Shown: piece after piece, positions 34,681 to 46,194 of the stretch | Layout of the letters: every line of letters starts with the position of its first letter | Position numbering within the stretch: position 1 is the first letter of the stretch | DNA from: Microplitis mediator | Lineage: Eukaryota > Arthropoda > Insecta > Hymenoptera > Braconidae | Length of the DNA: 64,000 nucleotides | NCBI RefSeq assembly: GCF_029852145.1 | Contig: NC_079976.1 | Coordinates: 11,641,104-11,705,103, forward strand | Reading direction: 5' to 3' | The notes under the pieces: generated by a model | What the model saw: only the letters and a program-made list of their open reading frames with translations | Told to the model about the DNA's origin: nothing | Databases searched by the model: none | Made by a program: the position numbers and the translations under genes

Positions 34681-35850
34681 TTAACTTCCCGCTAAGAAAA
34701 TTGTAAATTTTCAAAAATTCGGGAAGTTATTGTTTTCACCCCGATTTTTGAAAATCGAGTTTTTATCAGATGTCGACGTTTTGAGAAACTGGGAAGCTAT
34801 TCTGACTATTTTCAGAATGATGTGCGAGTATATGTATGTGTGTGTGTGTGTGTTTTTAGTTTTTTATTGATTTCTCTGAAACAAGTTGAATGATCGACTT
34901 AAAAATCTAATCAGCTCTGAAACTTTATAAGCTGCGTCGAATGTCACCTCAACCATCTCAATCGGTTAATTTGTTCGAGAGATATCGTTGGAGAAAGAAA
35001 TGGTAAAAAAACGGTTTTTTGTGAATATCTTCGAAACAACTGAACCAACCAATTTCAAAATTTTATCAGCTCTAGAATTCAAGAAAACGCGCCGATTGCC
35101 ACCTTAAACGTCAAAATCGGTTGATTAGTTCAAAAGATATCGGCGCTGAAAAGTTAAAAAAATCACATTTTATGTTATTTTTTCCGGATAAATCAACATA
35201 TAATGTGCTAAAATGTGTCTGAAATCATTCCAACTCTTTCTCTTTATAGTCTCTTTCAATCATCAGATAATGTCATATAACTTGTTCCTTAGTTTTAAAC
35301 ATACTGTCAGCAAAAAATTGAAAAAACCCAGTCTTTAATGTTTTTCTCGGATATTCCATATATTATTGCTCTGACCTAAGTCAAAACTCATTCAAATCTT
35401 GATTTTGATCACTGACATCGATTTCTGCCTCAATACGTTTATTTCAGAGAATATAATCGATAATAAAAATTTAAAAGCCGCTTCTTCATTAATGATTTTC
35501 GATTCTTAACTTTTTAAACACTAGCATAAAACGTAACTTGTTAGAGCTTGAAAAGCTCATAAAGAAATGATTCCATGTAATAGCATTTTCGAGCTCAAAG
35601 AGCTCGAAAATATGTTCGCAGTGATGTTTTCAAGCTCCTTGATCTCGAAAACAGCGGGAAGTTTTGGGGCTGGCCCGCAGTGCCAACCGACGCCTAGTTT
35701 TTTTCGAAAGGAACGGCACACAAAAGTATTTTCAAGCTCGAAGAGCTCGGAAATGAATTCACGACAAAGTTTTCGAGCTCAAGAAGATCGAAGACAGTGG
35801 GAAGTTTGAGGGCTGGCCCGCAGGGTCAACTGATAGACAGATTTTTTGTA
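34681..35850 (-). mobile_element. Family O repeat, copy 3, plus an adjoining second start
   Basis: Inverse of the 12721 copy: AACTTCCCGCTAAGAAAAT at the left, modules, then CGGGAAGTTTTGGGGCTGGC at 35657. A further partial copy of the same GAGCTC start region ends at about 35845 (GGGCTGGCCCGCAGGGTCAA). It is highly similar to copy 1 over 34860-35640. Confidence 0.8.
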
Positions 35851-36102
35851 GAGCGTTAAATTCCCTACACAAATGTATGCTGGGCTTATTTGTACAATGA
35901 GCCATTGCCGAGGTAGAAAATTCCAAACTAAAAATTTTTTTTTTCCCATGTTATTTGAATAGGAAGTCGAATTCGTCGATGCGATAAGCCCCTAATTGAC
36001 TTAGAATTTTTCTTTCAAGCGGAAATATTTTTTTTTTCTATAAACTGTTAGTTTTTCAGGTTCGACAGAAAAAAAAATATTGCCTAAATATAAAATACCC
36101 TA

Positions 36103-36640
36103 ATATACACTCATGCCATAAATTAAAGGAACAGAAAAATTTTAGAAAGTGTTTAGTGATCTTTGCATGGCTGTAACTTCGTGAAAAATAATCGTATCGA
36201 ATAATAGAACAAAGCATTTTGTAGCTTGAAATATTTAGTTTCGACGCATGTTGATCAAATTTTTTTTTAGAACTTTAGCCATTGCGCAAACATGAGAAAT
36301 ACCGCGAGACAAAAATTTTCTAAATTTTTTCTTTTCTTTGAGAGAGCCCACGGGCTGCAAAAAAAATTTTTCAGCTAAACCAATGCATAGGTCGGTTAGC
36401 AAATTTAATCAGCTTTAATTTGCTTTTTTTCAGATTCGTACGACAACTTGTCGCAGAGATATCAGCCTTCAAACGAAAAATGGTCCTTTTGAGTTCGATC
36501 ATCGATATATCAGGTACCAATGATCGCACAGTAAATTTGAGGGCGGCGTTGAAAACTTGAATAAATTCCCTACAGGACTCTTTCATCACTTTATGAAAAA
36601 AAAAAAATTTATTTTTTTTAACATCCATTAGAAGTCAGTA
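36103..36640 (+). repeat. Half hairpin related to the CACTAATGG MITE
   Basis: Begins TATACACTCATGCCATAAAT and follows the order of 7997-8470: AATTAAAGGA, GAGATATC-AGCCTTCAAA, ATCATCGATATATCAG, CAATGATCGCACAG. Only one arm is present. Confidence 0.6.
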
Positions 36641-36806
36641 CAAAAACTTACAGTTTATGTAAGAAATTAACAACTTTATAAAAATGGTGTCTTATGTTTT
36701 GGCGATTTAATTACGCCTTCAAAAGATATTCATCATCAAACTTCCATGTGTACTGATTTTACGAGTTTTTGATTAGATAATCGAAAAAAAATTCAATTTA
36801 ATTTAT
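36641..36806. other. AT-rich spacer
   Basis: No gene or named repeat is recognised between the half hairpin and the TGTAACGGGG sequence. Confidence 0.35.
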
Positions 36807-37101
36807 TGTAACGGGGTAGAATGCTGCTACATTTTATTTTAAATTTAATTTCGACTCGCGCCAAAAAATCCGCCCTCCTTCTTCAACAACTGTCAATAAT
36901 TGAGGAAATACAGTCACTGATGCGCTGGGGTCGCTACGGTCGAGTCCCGACATTTGGTTTTAGGGGTTGGCCAACCTGAGTGGAGAGGTACGAAGGCCAG
37001 AGACGACGAGCTATCGGTCTCTTGGCTCGCAGCAACCGCCGCGGACAGACGTGCCTTGCTACGACTACCACTAACATCTTGGTTTCCACTACAATTTCTA
37101 C

Positions 37102-37135
<34 letters not shown>

Positions 37136-37860
37136 ACGTGCTGCTAGTCATCATTAGAATGGGCCAAGAGCATATAAGCCCACGGCTCATGGAAGCTTAT
37201 TCAAATTTAAGTTAATTAAGTTAATTTAACTGTTTAATTATGTAATATTTAATGTGGAACGGACCTGGTTGATTGGAAAGGATTGAAATGGTTTGGTGGA
37301 CTTGGAAGGAAGGACTGGTTATGGTTTTGGTCTTGGAGGAAAAGGATTGGTGGAATGAAGGACTGGTTAAGGTTGGAGATTGTTGGAGTAAGTGAAGTCG
37401 TTTTGTTTCTTGTCGGGTTAACTATTTTATTTGTTAAATAATATTTTATAAATTGAGGAGTCGTTACCTAGTAAAGATATTCAAGTCAGTTTTATTTAAT
37501 TAGTTGAGTCAGTTTTGTAAATTTAGTCGAGTCAGTTTCATAAGTCATTTAGTTATTGTTCATATCTCATTAATTATATTATCTGTAAAGCGGCTTCGTT
37601 TCAATAAATGCCATTGTTTTTTATATTTAAATTTAACATATTAATTTAATTAATCACAACCTTCCTGATAAGTTTAGGTATAAGATTTCTCTCTTCTAAT
37701 TTTAATACCGTGTGGTCCAGTACGGGGTTTATCCTCGTCCGGAGGTACTGAGTTCAGCTAGACAGGTTTGCAAAACACCTTAAGTTTTGTACATGTGTAG
37801 ACACTTATTACATTGAGACCACAATTCAATTTAATCTAATAAGTGCACCCACTACATCAT
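36807..37860 (+). other. Possible solo LTR or unresolved LTR-like sequence
   Basis: Begins TGTAACGGGGTAGAATGC, sharing 12 nt with 23652. A TATA-like CATATAAGCCC at 37170 and an AATAAA at about 37602 have promoter-to-polyA spacing plausible for an LTR. A (CTA)n tract is at 37105-37133 and a GGAAGGACTGGTT repeat at 37300-37380. The right end and target duplication were not found. Confidence 0.35.
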
Positions 37861-38955
37861 GAATTTTATATAAATTTCATTTTTTGTCATTAATATTTTT
37901 ATTATGTGACTTTTACTTTCAAAATTTTTTTCCAATAATTCTAAACATATTATTTTTAATTATTAGAAATCACGATTATGATGTTTTTTTTCGATAACGT
38001 CTTTAAAACGGCTTTGAAAATTTTTCCACTATAGCTGGATATTGTCCTAGGGAAAATTTCTTCTATAGAGAATTTTTGTTTTGTATTTTATTTCTTATTG
38101 CAAGTTGTTAAAGAGCATCGAAAAAATTACCCTACTTACAACAAAAATTGTTTGAAAATTAATAACTTAGCTGAAAATTGAAATAAAAAATTTTCTTATA
38201 ACTAATTGGACATTTTTTTTTCTATAAAACTGGAATATATTATAATATATTTATAATGAAAACTTTGCTTTTTCAATTAATAAATAATTAACTAAGTGAT
38301 AAATAATGTAAAATTTATTTTTTTAAATGTAGACAAAGATACTTACACATAAAAGAAAACTTAAAGATATTATAGTAGATCATTTCATTTCCTATAAATT
38401 ATATTTCATCAAATTCCCGAAATTTTGGAACACCCTTTACTTATTTGCATTGAAATGTTAATCCGTTACAAGAAATCGTATTCTGGCCGATTTTATTTAC
38501 TTACTTTTAAACGCAAATAACTAAAGAACTTCCAACAATTTCGGAAATTTGATGAAATATAAGTTATAGGAAATGAAATGATCTACAAAAAAGGCCTGTC
38601 ACATTTTAAGATAAGTCAGATAGTTTTGCCGAAACAGTAAAATAATACTAAAATTTACTATTAATCCAACTTTGATTTTGAATAACTTTTGAAAAATTAA
38701 ATTTATCGAAAAATGATAAGATACTTTTTTTGTAGAGCATTCAATTTCCTACAAAAATACATATTGATTTTTTCGATACACCAATTCTGTGGTGAGTGAT
38801 AAAATTCCAAATTGAAAGAAAAAATCTTTTCCATTCTATTTAAATAGGAAATCAGAAATTGCGATGAAGCGGCCTTTAATATTAGTATTAAGAGCTCAAA
38901 TTATAAGAGTATTTTTTTTGTCATCTCCAACAATATTTTCTATGATTTTTGAAAA
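37861..38955. repeat. AT-rich region with MITE-arm fragments
   Basis: 37861-38330 has nothing recognised. 38340-38600 contains a short inverted repeat (TTTCCTATAAATTATATTTC with its inverse at about 38565). 38560-38955 matches arms of the AGGGTGCGCC MITE (AGATAGTTTTGCCG, TTTTTTTGTAGAGCATTCAA, TTAAGAGCTCAAAT). Confidence 0.5.
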
Positions 38956-39161
38956 AAAAAATCTGTCTATCGGTTGACCCTGCGGGCCAGCCCCAAAACT
39001 TCTCGATGTTTTCGAGCTCTTTAAGCTCGAAAACATTGTTGTGAATACATTTTTCTTCGAGCTCGAAAATGTTTTTGTGTGCCATTGTTTTCGAAAAAAA
39101 CGGATTTTAGCGTTTCTTTCTCCCATGATATCTCAGGAACGAATTGACCGATATTGATGGT

Positions 39162-40178
39162 CCCGAGTAAAAATGAAATTATTATTTTTACGAAAAAATT
39201 ATAAATTTTTATCGACCGCCGCACCACCGCTGCACCACTACCGCACCATACCGCCGTTTGGCGGACTATTCCGCCGCACGCTAAAAATATATTCTGCCAG
39301 CACCGCCGCACCGCCGCTGCACGACCGCCGCACCAATGCCTAAGCATAACCCCGATTTCACAAAAAATGGCATTTATATGCCAAAATATCTTATGATTAA
39401 TTAAATAATTTACCCGGTTTATGGGGAGAGAAATTCAATTGTCCGGTAAAAGTAAATTAAATATGGCCATATATTAAAAATTTTAATATATACATAACTA
39501 TGTATAGAAATTTCAACTAAATTAAAAAAAAAAGAGTTACTCAATTTTAGTAGTTTTTTTTTTTCTTTGATGAAGCGGAAATCAATCAGATTTGTGATGA
39601 AATTAATTTCTAACCGAGTAGAAATTTTTAATTTAGGGAAAAAACGCTATAAATATCAACCAAACGCACACGATTTAGTGGGATTCGAATCCGGGACCTT
39701 ACGCACGAAAGACCGACGCTTTGACGACTAGGCCACGCTACTGACAGTGACTACAAAGTTCACTTGTGCTATATGAGATTGAAAAGAATATACTACTTTT
39801 AAATCACTAACCAAAAATAATTTACAACAAAATATCACAACTATGGTGCGGCGGTGGTGCAGCGGTGGTGCGGCGGTATGGTGCGGTAGTGGTGCAGCGT
39901 TGGTGCGGCGGTCGATAAAAATTTATAATTTTTTCGTAAAAATAATAATTTCATTTTTACTCGGATTGTCACGGCGGTGGTGCAGTGAATAGATAAATCT
40001 TTCGTCGTCACGGCGGTGGTGCGGCGGTAGTGCAGCGAATAGATAAATTCTTTAGTTGTCACGGCGGTGGTGCGGTATTTATAAAATAATCGGAATTGTC
40101 ACGGCTGTAGTGCAGTGGTGGTGCGGCGCTTAAAAAGCCGTGCAGCGGTGGTGCGGCGGAATTCTGTTTTTACTCGGT
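39162..40178. mobile_element. CCCGAGTAAAAA-TIR word-array element (family J), 2-bp TSD GT
   Basis: The left end CCCGAGTAAAAATGAAATTA is mirrored at the right by TTTTTACTCGG, where the last expected G reads T. GT flanks both sides (39160-39161, 40179-40180), and rejoining restores the family O module. The arms are GC-rich arrays of GCGGCGGTGGTGCAGCGG-like words in inverse orientation. A second, better match to the left end (ATTTCATTTTTACTCGG) lies internally at 39948-39964, so the element may contain an extra terminus. There is no real ORF. Confidence 0.82.
39660..39742 (-). repeat. tRNA-like segment within the family J element
   Basis: On the minus strand an A-box-like TGGCCTAGTCG and a near-perfect B-box GGATTCGAATCCC are spaced as in tRNA. 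The anticodon arm does not pair well. A tRNA-derived sequence is likely. Confidence 0.6.
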
Positions 40179-40584
40179 GTGGAGGCGGCAATCGGCATAT
40201 TTTATTGAGTTCTCGAGCTGATCAAATTTTGAAATTGTTTGATTGAGTAGTTTCAATGATATTCGCAAAAAACCGTTTTTTACCATTTCTTACTTCCGCG
40301 ATAACTCTCGAACGAATACTCCGATTGAGATGGCTAAGGCGGCAATCGACGCATTTTATTAAGTTCTAGAGCTGATCAGATTTTGAAGTTGATGGTATAA
40401 GTCGTTTCTGAGAAATCAATAAAAAACTAAAAAAAAAAAATTTTTTTTTCGTAATTCGCCAATATTTTCGAGTCTACTCGATCAAATGATCTGAAATTTT
40501 CAGAAAAGTTGATGGCCAACAAGCTCTTTCGATTGCCGCCTTAACCATCCAAATCAGTTAATTAGTTAAAAAGTTATAGACCGG

Positions 40585-40677
<93 letters not shown>

Positions 40678-40859
40678 AACATACAGACACTTGGATATCA
40701 TTCTAAAAATAGTCAGAATAGCTTCCTAGGACCTCAAAACGTCGATATCTGATGAAATTTCGATTTTCGAAAATCGGGGTGAAAACAATAACTTTACAAT
40801 TTTTCGAAAATCGTCGATTTTTTTAGCGGGAAGTTGAAGAAAAATAGTTGATTTTTTAA

Positions 40860-40926
40860 AATCAATATAATGATTGTGTATAATCATATATAACTATATA
40901 TGATTAAGCAAAATTATTTTTTCCCG
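40860..40926 (-). mobile_element. Solo end of a CCCGGG family A element
   Basis: The inverse reads CGGGAAAAAATAATTTTGCT followed by TATATATGATTATACAC words, matching the 7943 TIR closely (GGGAAAAAATGATTTTGCC). No partner end was found, so this is a truncated copy. Confidence 0.7.
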
Positions 40927-41866
40927 AATCATAATTCATCTATCATATCTAGTGTATGTTGTGTGATAAAAAAAGTGTTGTATTGATCGATAAGGTAGAT
41001 TTTATGATATTATACTCATAATTATTAAAGTTATAGCCAGGCGGAAAGTGAGAGTGTAAATGTAGGATCTAGTAGTTTTGATACTTTGATACTAGAGAAG
41101 TACGTTTGATTAAGAGTTTTTAATTATATATGTTCAAAACTTGTTGATTAGAGGATTATAAACATACGAAAAGTTTAGACAGAATTTACTAACTACGCTT
41201 CAGAAGATTGCTATGATATTTCATAGGTGAGTACGTTTTAATAAAAAAAAACAAATGATCAAAATCCATAACTAAGTAGATTCAAAGTATCCATAAATAA
41301 TTAAATTAATGATTTTGAATCAACTATTTATTTTTTATTTAAATTTACAATAAGCTGCTAAGTATTCTTAATAATTGATTTGATAAACTCTGCTCTCTTA
41401 CATTGAATCAGAAAAATGTTACTGATTCTTCCGGTAGTTATAAAATTTACTGAAAGATCAGTAGCCTTGAATTAATTTACTGACTAATCAATGAATTTAG
41501 CTTCACGACAGTAAATAGTGCCATCTACTTGGGAGCTCGATCGTTAGACAGAGGTTGATTGCAAGTTATAATCAAAGATTATTATTTATATTGCGTAATA
41601 TTAAAATATTTTAATAGTGTACACTATTATTACGGTAAGCTTAAAATGTTTTAACAATCAAAAGTTAATTTATAATTTATATATTAATGAAACTTATTTA
41701 TTTTTCTCAATTGAATGTGAGTAGAATAATTTTAAAATGTATTAGTGCATGTAGTTAATTTACATCTCAGGAAATGCATAACTTTTAGTTGTTTTATTAA
41801 TTGATTATGTTTATAAATAAATAAATATTATTGTTATTAATCAAAAAATTAAAATTGACGTGTTAA
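40927..41866. other. AT-rich region without assigned feature
   Basis: No ORF. 41395-41515 shows repeated TTACTGA/TCAGTAA-type words (TTACTGATTC, TTACTGAAAGATCAGTA, TTTACTGACTAATCA), similar in style to word arrays, but with no TIR found. Confidence 0.35.
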
Positions 41867-41870
41867 TTAA

Positions 41871-41978
41871 CCTTTCGTTACTCGCGTCTTTTTTAGTTTC
41901 TCGCTTGCACTGTAGCGAGTCTCTACAGGTGGAGTAGTTGTTAGGCGGTGATTTGCTCATAGCGCAAGTAACGAAAGG
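41871..41978. mobile_element. 108-bp MITE with TTAA target duplication
   Basis: TIRs CCTTTCGTTACTCGCG and CGCAAGTAACGAAAGG are flanked by TTAA at 41867-41870 and 41979-41982. A TTAA target is characteristic of piggyBac-like (and some other) elements. It has no coding capacity. Confidence 0.85.
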
Positions 41979-41982
41979 TTAA

Positions 41983-42455
41983 GTGGGAAAATTTCAAATT
42001 CATTTAGCGAGTACTTAAAATTAAAATTAAGAGCTCATCTTTGGTGAGAATTTTTTATTCAATGTATACAATAATATTTTGATATGGGGCTTAAAGAAAA
42101 AATAGTAATCTCAAACGAAGCACCTTAATATATATATTTAGTGGTTGAGGGAATATCAAGTATAATAAATAAATTATTTAAACCAACTAATTAGGTTAAA
42201 TAAATATTTTAATTTAACCAACAAATGTAACACAGTTAAATTAAGAATAAAAAATGCTTAGATGCGTGTATAACAATGAAAATAATATTAGTAATAAAAA
42301 TTTTTTAAAAATTATAAATTAAAATGAAATAAAATAAAATCATAATAATAAATTATTATTATTAATATTATTATTATATTATTTTAAGTTTTATTATTGC
42401 TGTTATTATTATTATTAGAATTACTTATTTACTCCGAAATTTTAAATTAACCGCA
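41983..42455. other. AT-rich region, ATT-type low complexity
   Basis: Low-complexity AATAAT/ATTATT sequence, especially 42330-42420. Nothing else is recognised. Confidence 0.4.
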
Positions 42456-42460
42456 CTGTA

Positions 42461-42615
42461 GGTCACGTGGTCTCGCGAGAGCCAATCACGTCGTAGTGGC
42501 CTTGAGCGAGAGGTACAGCCGATATACGCTCTCTCTCGCACCTTAAGCGTCACACAGTGCTGTTCACACGCACTTACGCGAAACTTTACGACGATCTGGC
42601 AGATTGGAAGTGCCA
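42461..42615. promoter_or_regulatory. Promoter-like GC island (E-box, TCTCGCGAGA, CCAAT)
   Basis: A 150-nt GC-richer patch in AT-rich DNA contains CACGTG (42464-42469), the perfect palindrome TCTCGCGAGA (42471-42480) and GCCAATCA (42481-42488) in direct succession, followed by CTCTCTCTCGCACC. These three motifs are recurrent core or proximal promoter elements of animal housekeeping genes. No adjacent ORF is evident on either strand, so the target is unknown. Confidence 0.4.
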
Positions 42616-42629
42616 TCAAAATAATCTGG

Positions 42630-43275
42630 CTTTTTGGGATTATTTATGTTTAATTAGGTAGATTGCCCTCTCAAAGATGCAGAGTGCCACAAGAACATTT
42701 TCTGAATTAGTTGTACAAACCACTTTTCACTAGTCTGGCTGACATTAAGTACCGACTAATTAATCTGGCTTTTTCATGTATCGATTCATTACATATGTAA
42801 CTTCAATATATATAAAAATCAAAATGCCTCAAAAAAATTTTTTGCATAAGGAAATTTTCCTTTTTCAAGAATTCAAGGGTTGCAGGATGGCCGCTACCCT
42901 CCAGCCAGACCTCGATTATCTTTTTTAGGGGTCTTTCAGGGACACTCACAAAAATTTGCTAAGTGCCTCAAGAACCTACCCAAATTTGCTCATCAGCTCT
43001 CCTACTATGTGATCTCATACTAATTAAATTTTCTATACTTTGTTTACGTGAAGGTTAGTTTGGTACATCACCTATACAATATTTTGTCAAATCAACTATC
43101 TGAAGTTCTCTATCAAAAATAGTCGTTGTCTTTTTTTACCCTCACTCTGAAAAAAAGAGCCTAATTTCATATCATGACTGTACACTAACATGAATCACAA
43201 GATATGTATGTATGAAACTTTTTATATAGATTAATTGGAAAATCTACCTTCTATTCCGGTTACCGAATGGCCTTT
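42630..43275 (-). mobile_element. Family P repeat, inverse copy
   Basis: 43000-43275 is the inverse of 33763-34015 (TTTACGTGAAGGTTAGTTTG; ACCGAATGGCC at the end). 42630-43000 contains recurrent AATCTGGCTTTTT and AGTGCCAC pieces and no ORF. Confidence 0.65.
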
Positions 43276-43279
43276 TTTT

Positions 43280-44137
43280 TTAAATTACAATGAGTCAAAA
43301 AAAAAATTTTTTTTATTCATAACTTCTTACTGGCTAGAGGGCATTTTACAGTTTCTAGAACAATTTTTAAAAAATTTTTAGGACCACCCGTTTCGAAGTT
43401 ATGAATAATGAAAAAGTGATTATTGCCGAAAAAAACTGGATAATCTGCAGGTTTATGAAAATTTTGAATGAATTTGTACATTTTTCAATGTTTTTTCTCT
43501 TCCTATGAAAAAAATTTATAACAAAAATATATGTTCAAAAACATAATAAACATGTATTTTTCATAAAAAAAAAAATATATTGAAAATATCTAAATATATA
43601 GAAAATATGTATAAAATATATGTCTTAAATAGCTAACTTTTGGCCGATTTTTGTATATATTTAAAATGTATTTTAAATAGATTAAACATGTATCTCAGAG
43701 TACATAACAAAGATAATTATGAAAATATAAAAAACAAAAGAAAAAATTTTTTTTTTCCTCGGTTGTTAGTAAAAATAAACATAGATTTTTTAAACTTTCA
43801 TAATTGTATTATTTATATATTATCGAAATATATAGTTAATGTGTTTTTCTAATATTTTTATAAATGTATTTTTTATATATTCTGAGATATATTTTTAATA
43901 AATTTAAAATACATTTAAAATATATAAAATATATACGAAAATCGGCCAAAAGTTAGCTGTTTAAAATATATATTTTCCGGCAATAATCAACTTTTTATTA
44001 TTAATAACTTCGAAACGGGTGGTCGTAAAAATTTTTTAAAAATTGTTCTAGAAGATATAAAATGTCCTCTTTAGAGCCAGTAAGAAGTTACGAATAAAAA
44101 AATCTTTTTTTGTGACTATTATTGTGATTTAAAAAAA
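43280..44137. mobile_element. Long hairpin repeat (family Q) with a TATA-word core
   Basis: Outer arms are inverse copies (TTCATAACTTCTTACTGGC, ACCACCCGTTTCGAAGTTAT with their inverses at 44010-44100). The core, 43500-43970, is made of ATATATTTTAAAATATA-like words and includes TTTTGGCCGATTTT and its inverse, shared with the element at 51048-52035. It is non-coding. Confidence 0.75.
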
Positions 44138-44999
44138 AAAATTAAAAAATTAACATGCTTTATTACTTGTATTGGAGTGAAAGTTGAGTTCGAACCGATC
44201 ACATTCATTGATTTTTAAATGTTTTCCAAGATTATAAGTCAAAAAAAAAAATTAACGATTAAAACCAAAAATTTTAATTCATTACTTATTTTGGAAGTCA
44301 GTGAGACACCTCAAAATATTGAATAAGAAAATTTTTTTTTTTTTTTTCAAAATTTTCGTTTTTTATAAACTACAAATTCTAACGCAAGGCTAAAAAAAAA
44401 TGTTTTTTTTTCTCGCTCTACTCTACTCCCAACTATGAAAAACCAATGAGAGTTTAAAAAAACAGTTAGTACTGTATTTTCAAAATCTTTTTCATTTAAA
44501 TCTAACTCACTATCACAATTAATCACATATAATATATATTTGAGTGATTGTATTCTATTCAGATCGAATGTTATACTTTAATTTTTCAAATTATGTCAAT
44601 AAATGGTTCGTCAAATATAAATATATTTTATGAAATTTCCATAAAAACTATTCTTGAAAATCGATTAAATTTTCAACCGTGTAATGGAACTGCTTCTGTC
44701 ACTGCGTGGAGGTGGCTCATCTTGACTCTCCTTACCCTACTATGAATTTAAAAATCACTTAAGACTTTAAAATTGGCACATTGGATACTTATGGGAACAT
44801 TATACATTCAAGTATTGTATTTTACGTGCGAGTATTATATACTATTCTGTACTTATCATTGAATCATTTCATCGTCATTGTTTTGGAGTTTTTTTAGATA
44901 CCCTTTTACCAGCAGTTTATTAATACTGTACGGTATTATATAAAATGTACAGATGTAAAAAATCCTACTTGAGACTACTGAAGTGTGAATGTGATTACA

Positions 45000-45057
<58 letters not shown>

Positions 45058-45249
45058 TGCTGTTGGTTGTTGAGTATTCAGGTATATGAACTGCTTTCTA
45101 TTGTTTCGTTCAGGCCATTCAGATTTACAAGTGCAGTACGATGTGTAACTCTCCTTTGTGTAACACAGATGGCTTAAAACGTACATCACGCATTCATTTT
45201 ACTACATAACAAATAATCCCTAAATTTTAGTCTTTGATACTTAGAAACG

Positions 45250-45294
<45 letters not shown>
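44138..45294. other. AT-rich region with TA microsatellites
   Basis: No supported gene. (TA)n tracts lie at about 45002-45055 and 45252-45292. A short ORF at 44548-44745 has no recognisable motif. Confidence 0.4.
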
Positions 45295-45296
<2 letters not shown>

Positions 45297-46181
45297 GGTG
45301 GCGCAAAAAAACCGACTATTTTTTTTTTTTCAATCTCGCATGAACATTTGTTGGTTTACGATGTTTTAAGAAGCCTCTCCACAAATCAGCTCGATAAAAA
45401 ATTTTTAAGAGGTCGCTCACGAATTTTGAAAATATCGAAAATGATCGAAAGTAGGATTTTTATTAAAAAAATTTTTTTTTTCTCGTGGCAGCAATAGTTT
45501 ATATTTGTAAAATCATGACTATGCTGAAAATTTCAGCCCAAAATTTAAATATTTAAACGGCGCTCAAGAATTTTGAATGTTTCCGAGCGCAGTCTCTTGG
45601 ACGTTTTTGAGCGACCCTTAAATATTAATAATAAAGCTTCTCGATTTTTTCACCATCAATTTGCATGACAATGAATGGAAATATAACCCGAGAAATAGAA
45701 ATAATAAGTTATTTACATACTTTTTTATTTTTTAATTCAATTTGTAGGTTTTTTCGCTTATTCAAAACTGACCGAATTTCATTGTTTAAGACTGTTCTGT
45801 ATATTTTTGGTTATGCAAAAGTTATATTTAAGTGAAATGACAACAATTGAGTTATAAAAACTAATTCAAACTATTAATTACATATTATCAGTTAATATTC
45901 GAAATTCTTGAGCGCCGTTTAAATATTTATATTTTGGGCTGAAATTTTCAGCATAGTCATGATTTTACAAATATAAACTATTGCTGCCACGAGAAAAAAA
46001 AAATTTTTTAAATAAAAATCCGAATTCCGATCATTTTCGATATTTTCAAAATTCGTGAGCGACCTCTTAAAAATTTTTTATCGAGTTGATTTGTGGAGAG
46101 GCTTCTTAAAACATCGTAAACCAACAAATTTTCATGCGAGATTGAAAAAAAAAAAATAGTCAGTTTTTTTGCGCCACCCTA
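45295..46181. mobile_element. Snap-back MITE (TIR AGGGTGGCGC), copy 1
   Basis: TIRs are AGGGTGGCGCAAAAAAACCG and TTTTTTTGCGCCACCCT, TA-rich flanks. Arms of about 270 bp surround a loop at about 45570-45905. Copy 2 follows directly, with the loop in the opposite orientation. There is no transposase. Confidence 0.88.
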
Positions 46182-46194
46182 ATATATATATATT

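Larger units (their letters stand above)
33510..35990. mobile_element. AGGGTGCGCC-type MITE fragment, twice interrupted
   Basis: 33510-33762 matches the arm around 12240-12470 (GAAATAACTAGAAAACAATG, AGTCCGATAGTTTCGCC). It is broken by the 33763-34658 repeat, resumes for about 20 nt (ACGATAAGAGACTTTTTT), is broken again by an inverted family O copy (34681-35850), and ends with TAGAGCGTTAAATTCCCTAC and GAGCCATTGCCGAGGTAG to about 35960. Confidence 0.65.
38956..40835 (+). mobile_element. Family O repeat, copy 4, containing a nested element
   Basis: Starts ATCTGTCTATCGGTTGACCC with GCCAGCCCCAAAACTTCTCG. Modules are interrupted within ACCGATATTGATGGT by the 39162-40178 element and resume with GGAGGCGGCAATCGG. 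A long CA microsatellite lies at 40587-40672. The 3' end is TTTTAGCGGGAAGTT. Confidence 0.8.

Noticed and set aside
45295..46181. Assembly collapse or inverted duplication artefact
   Set aside because: Clear TIRs, TA-type flanks and a second independent copy support a real snap-back MITE.
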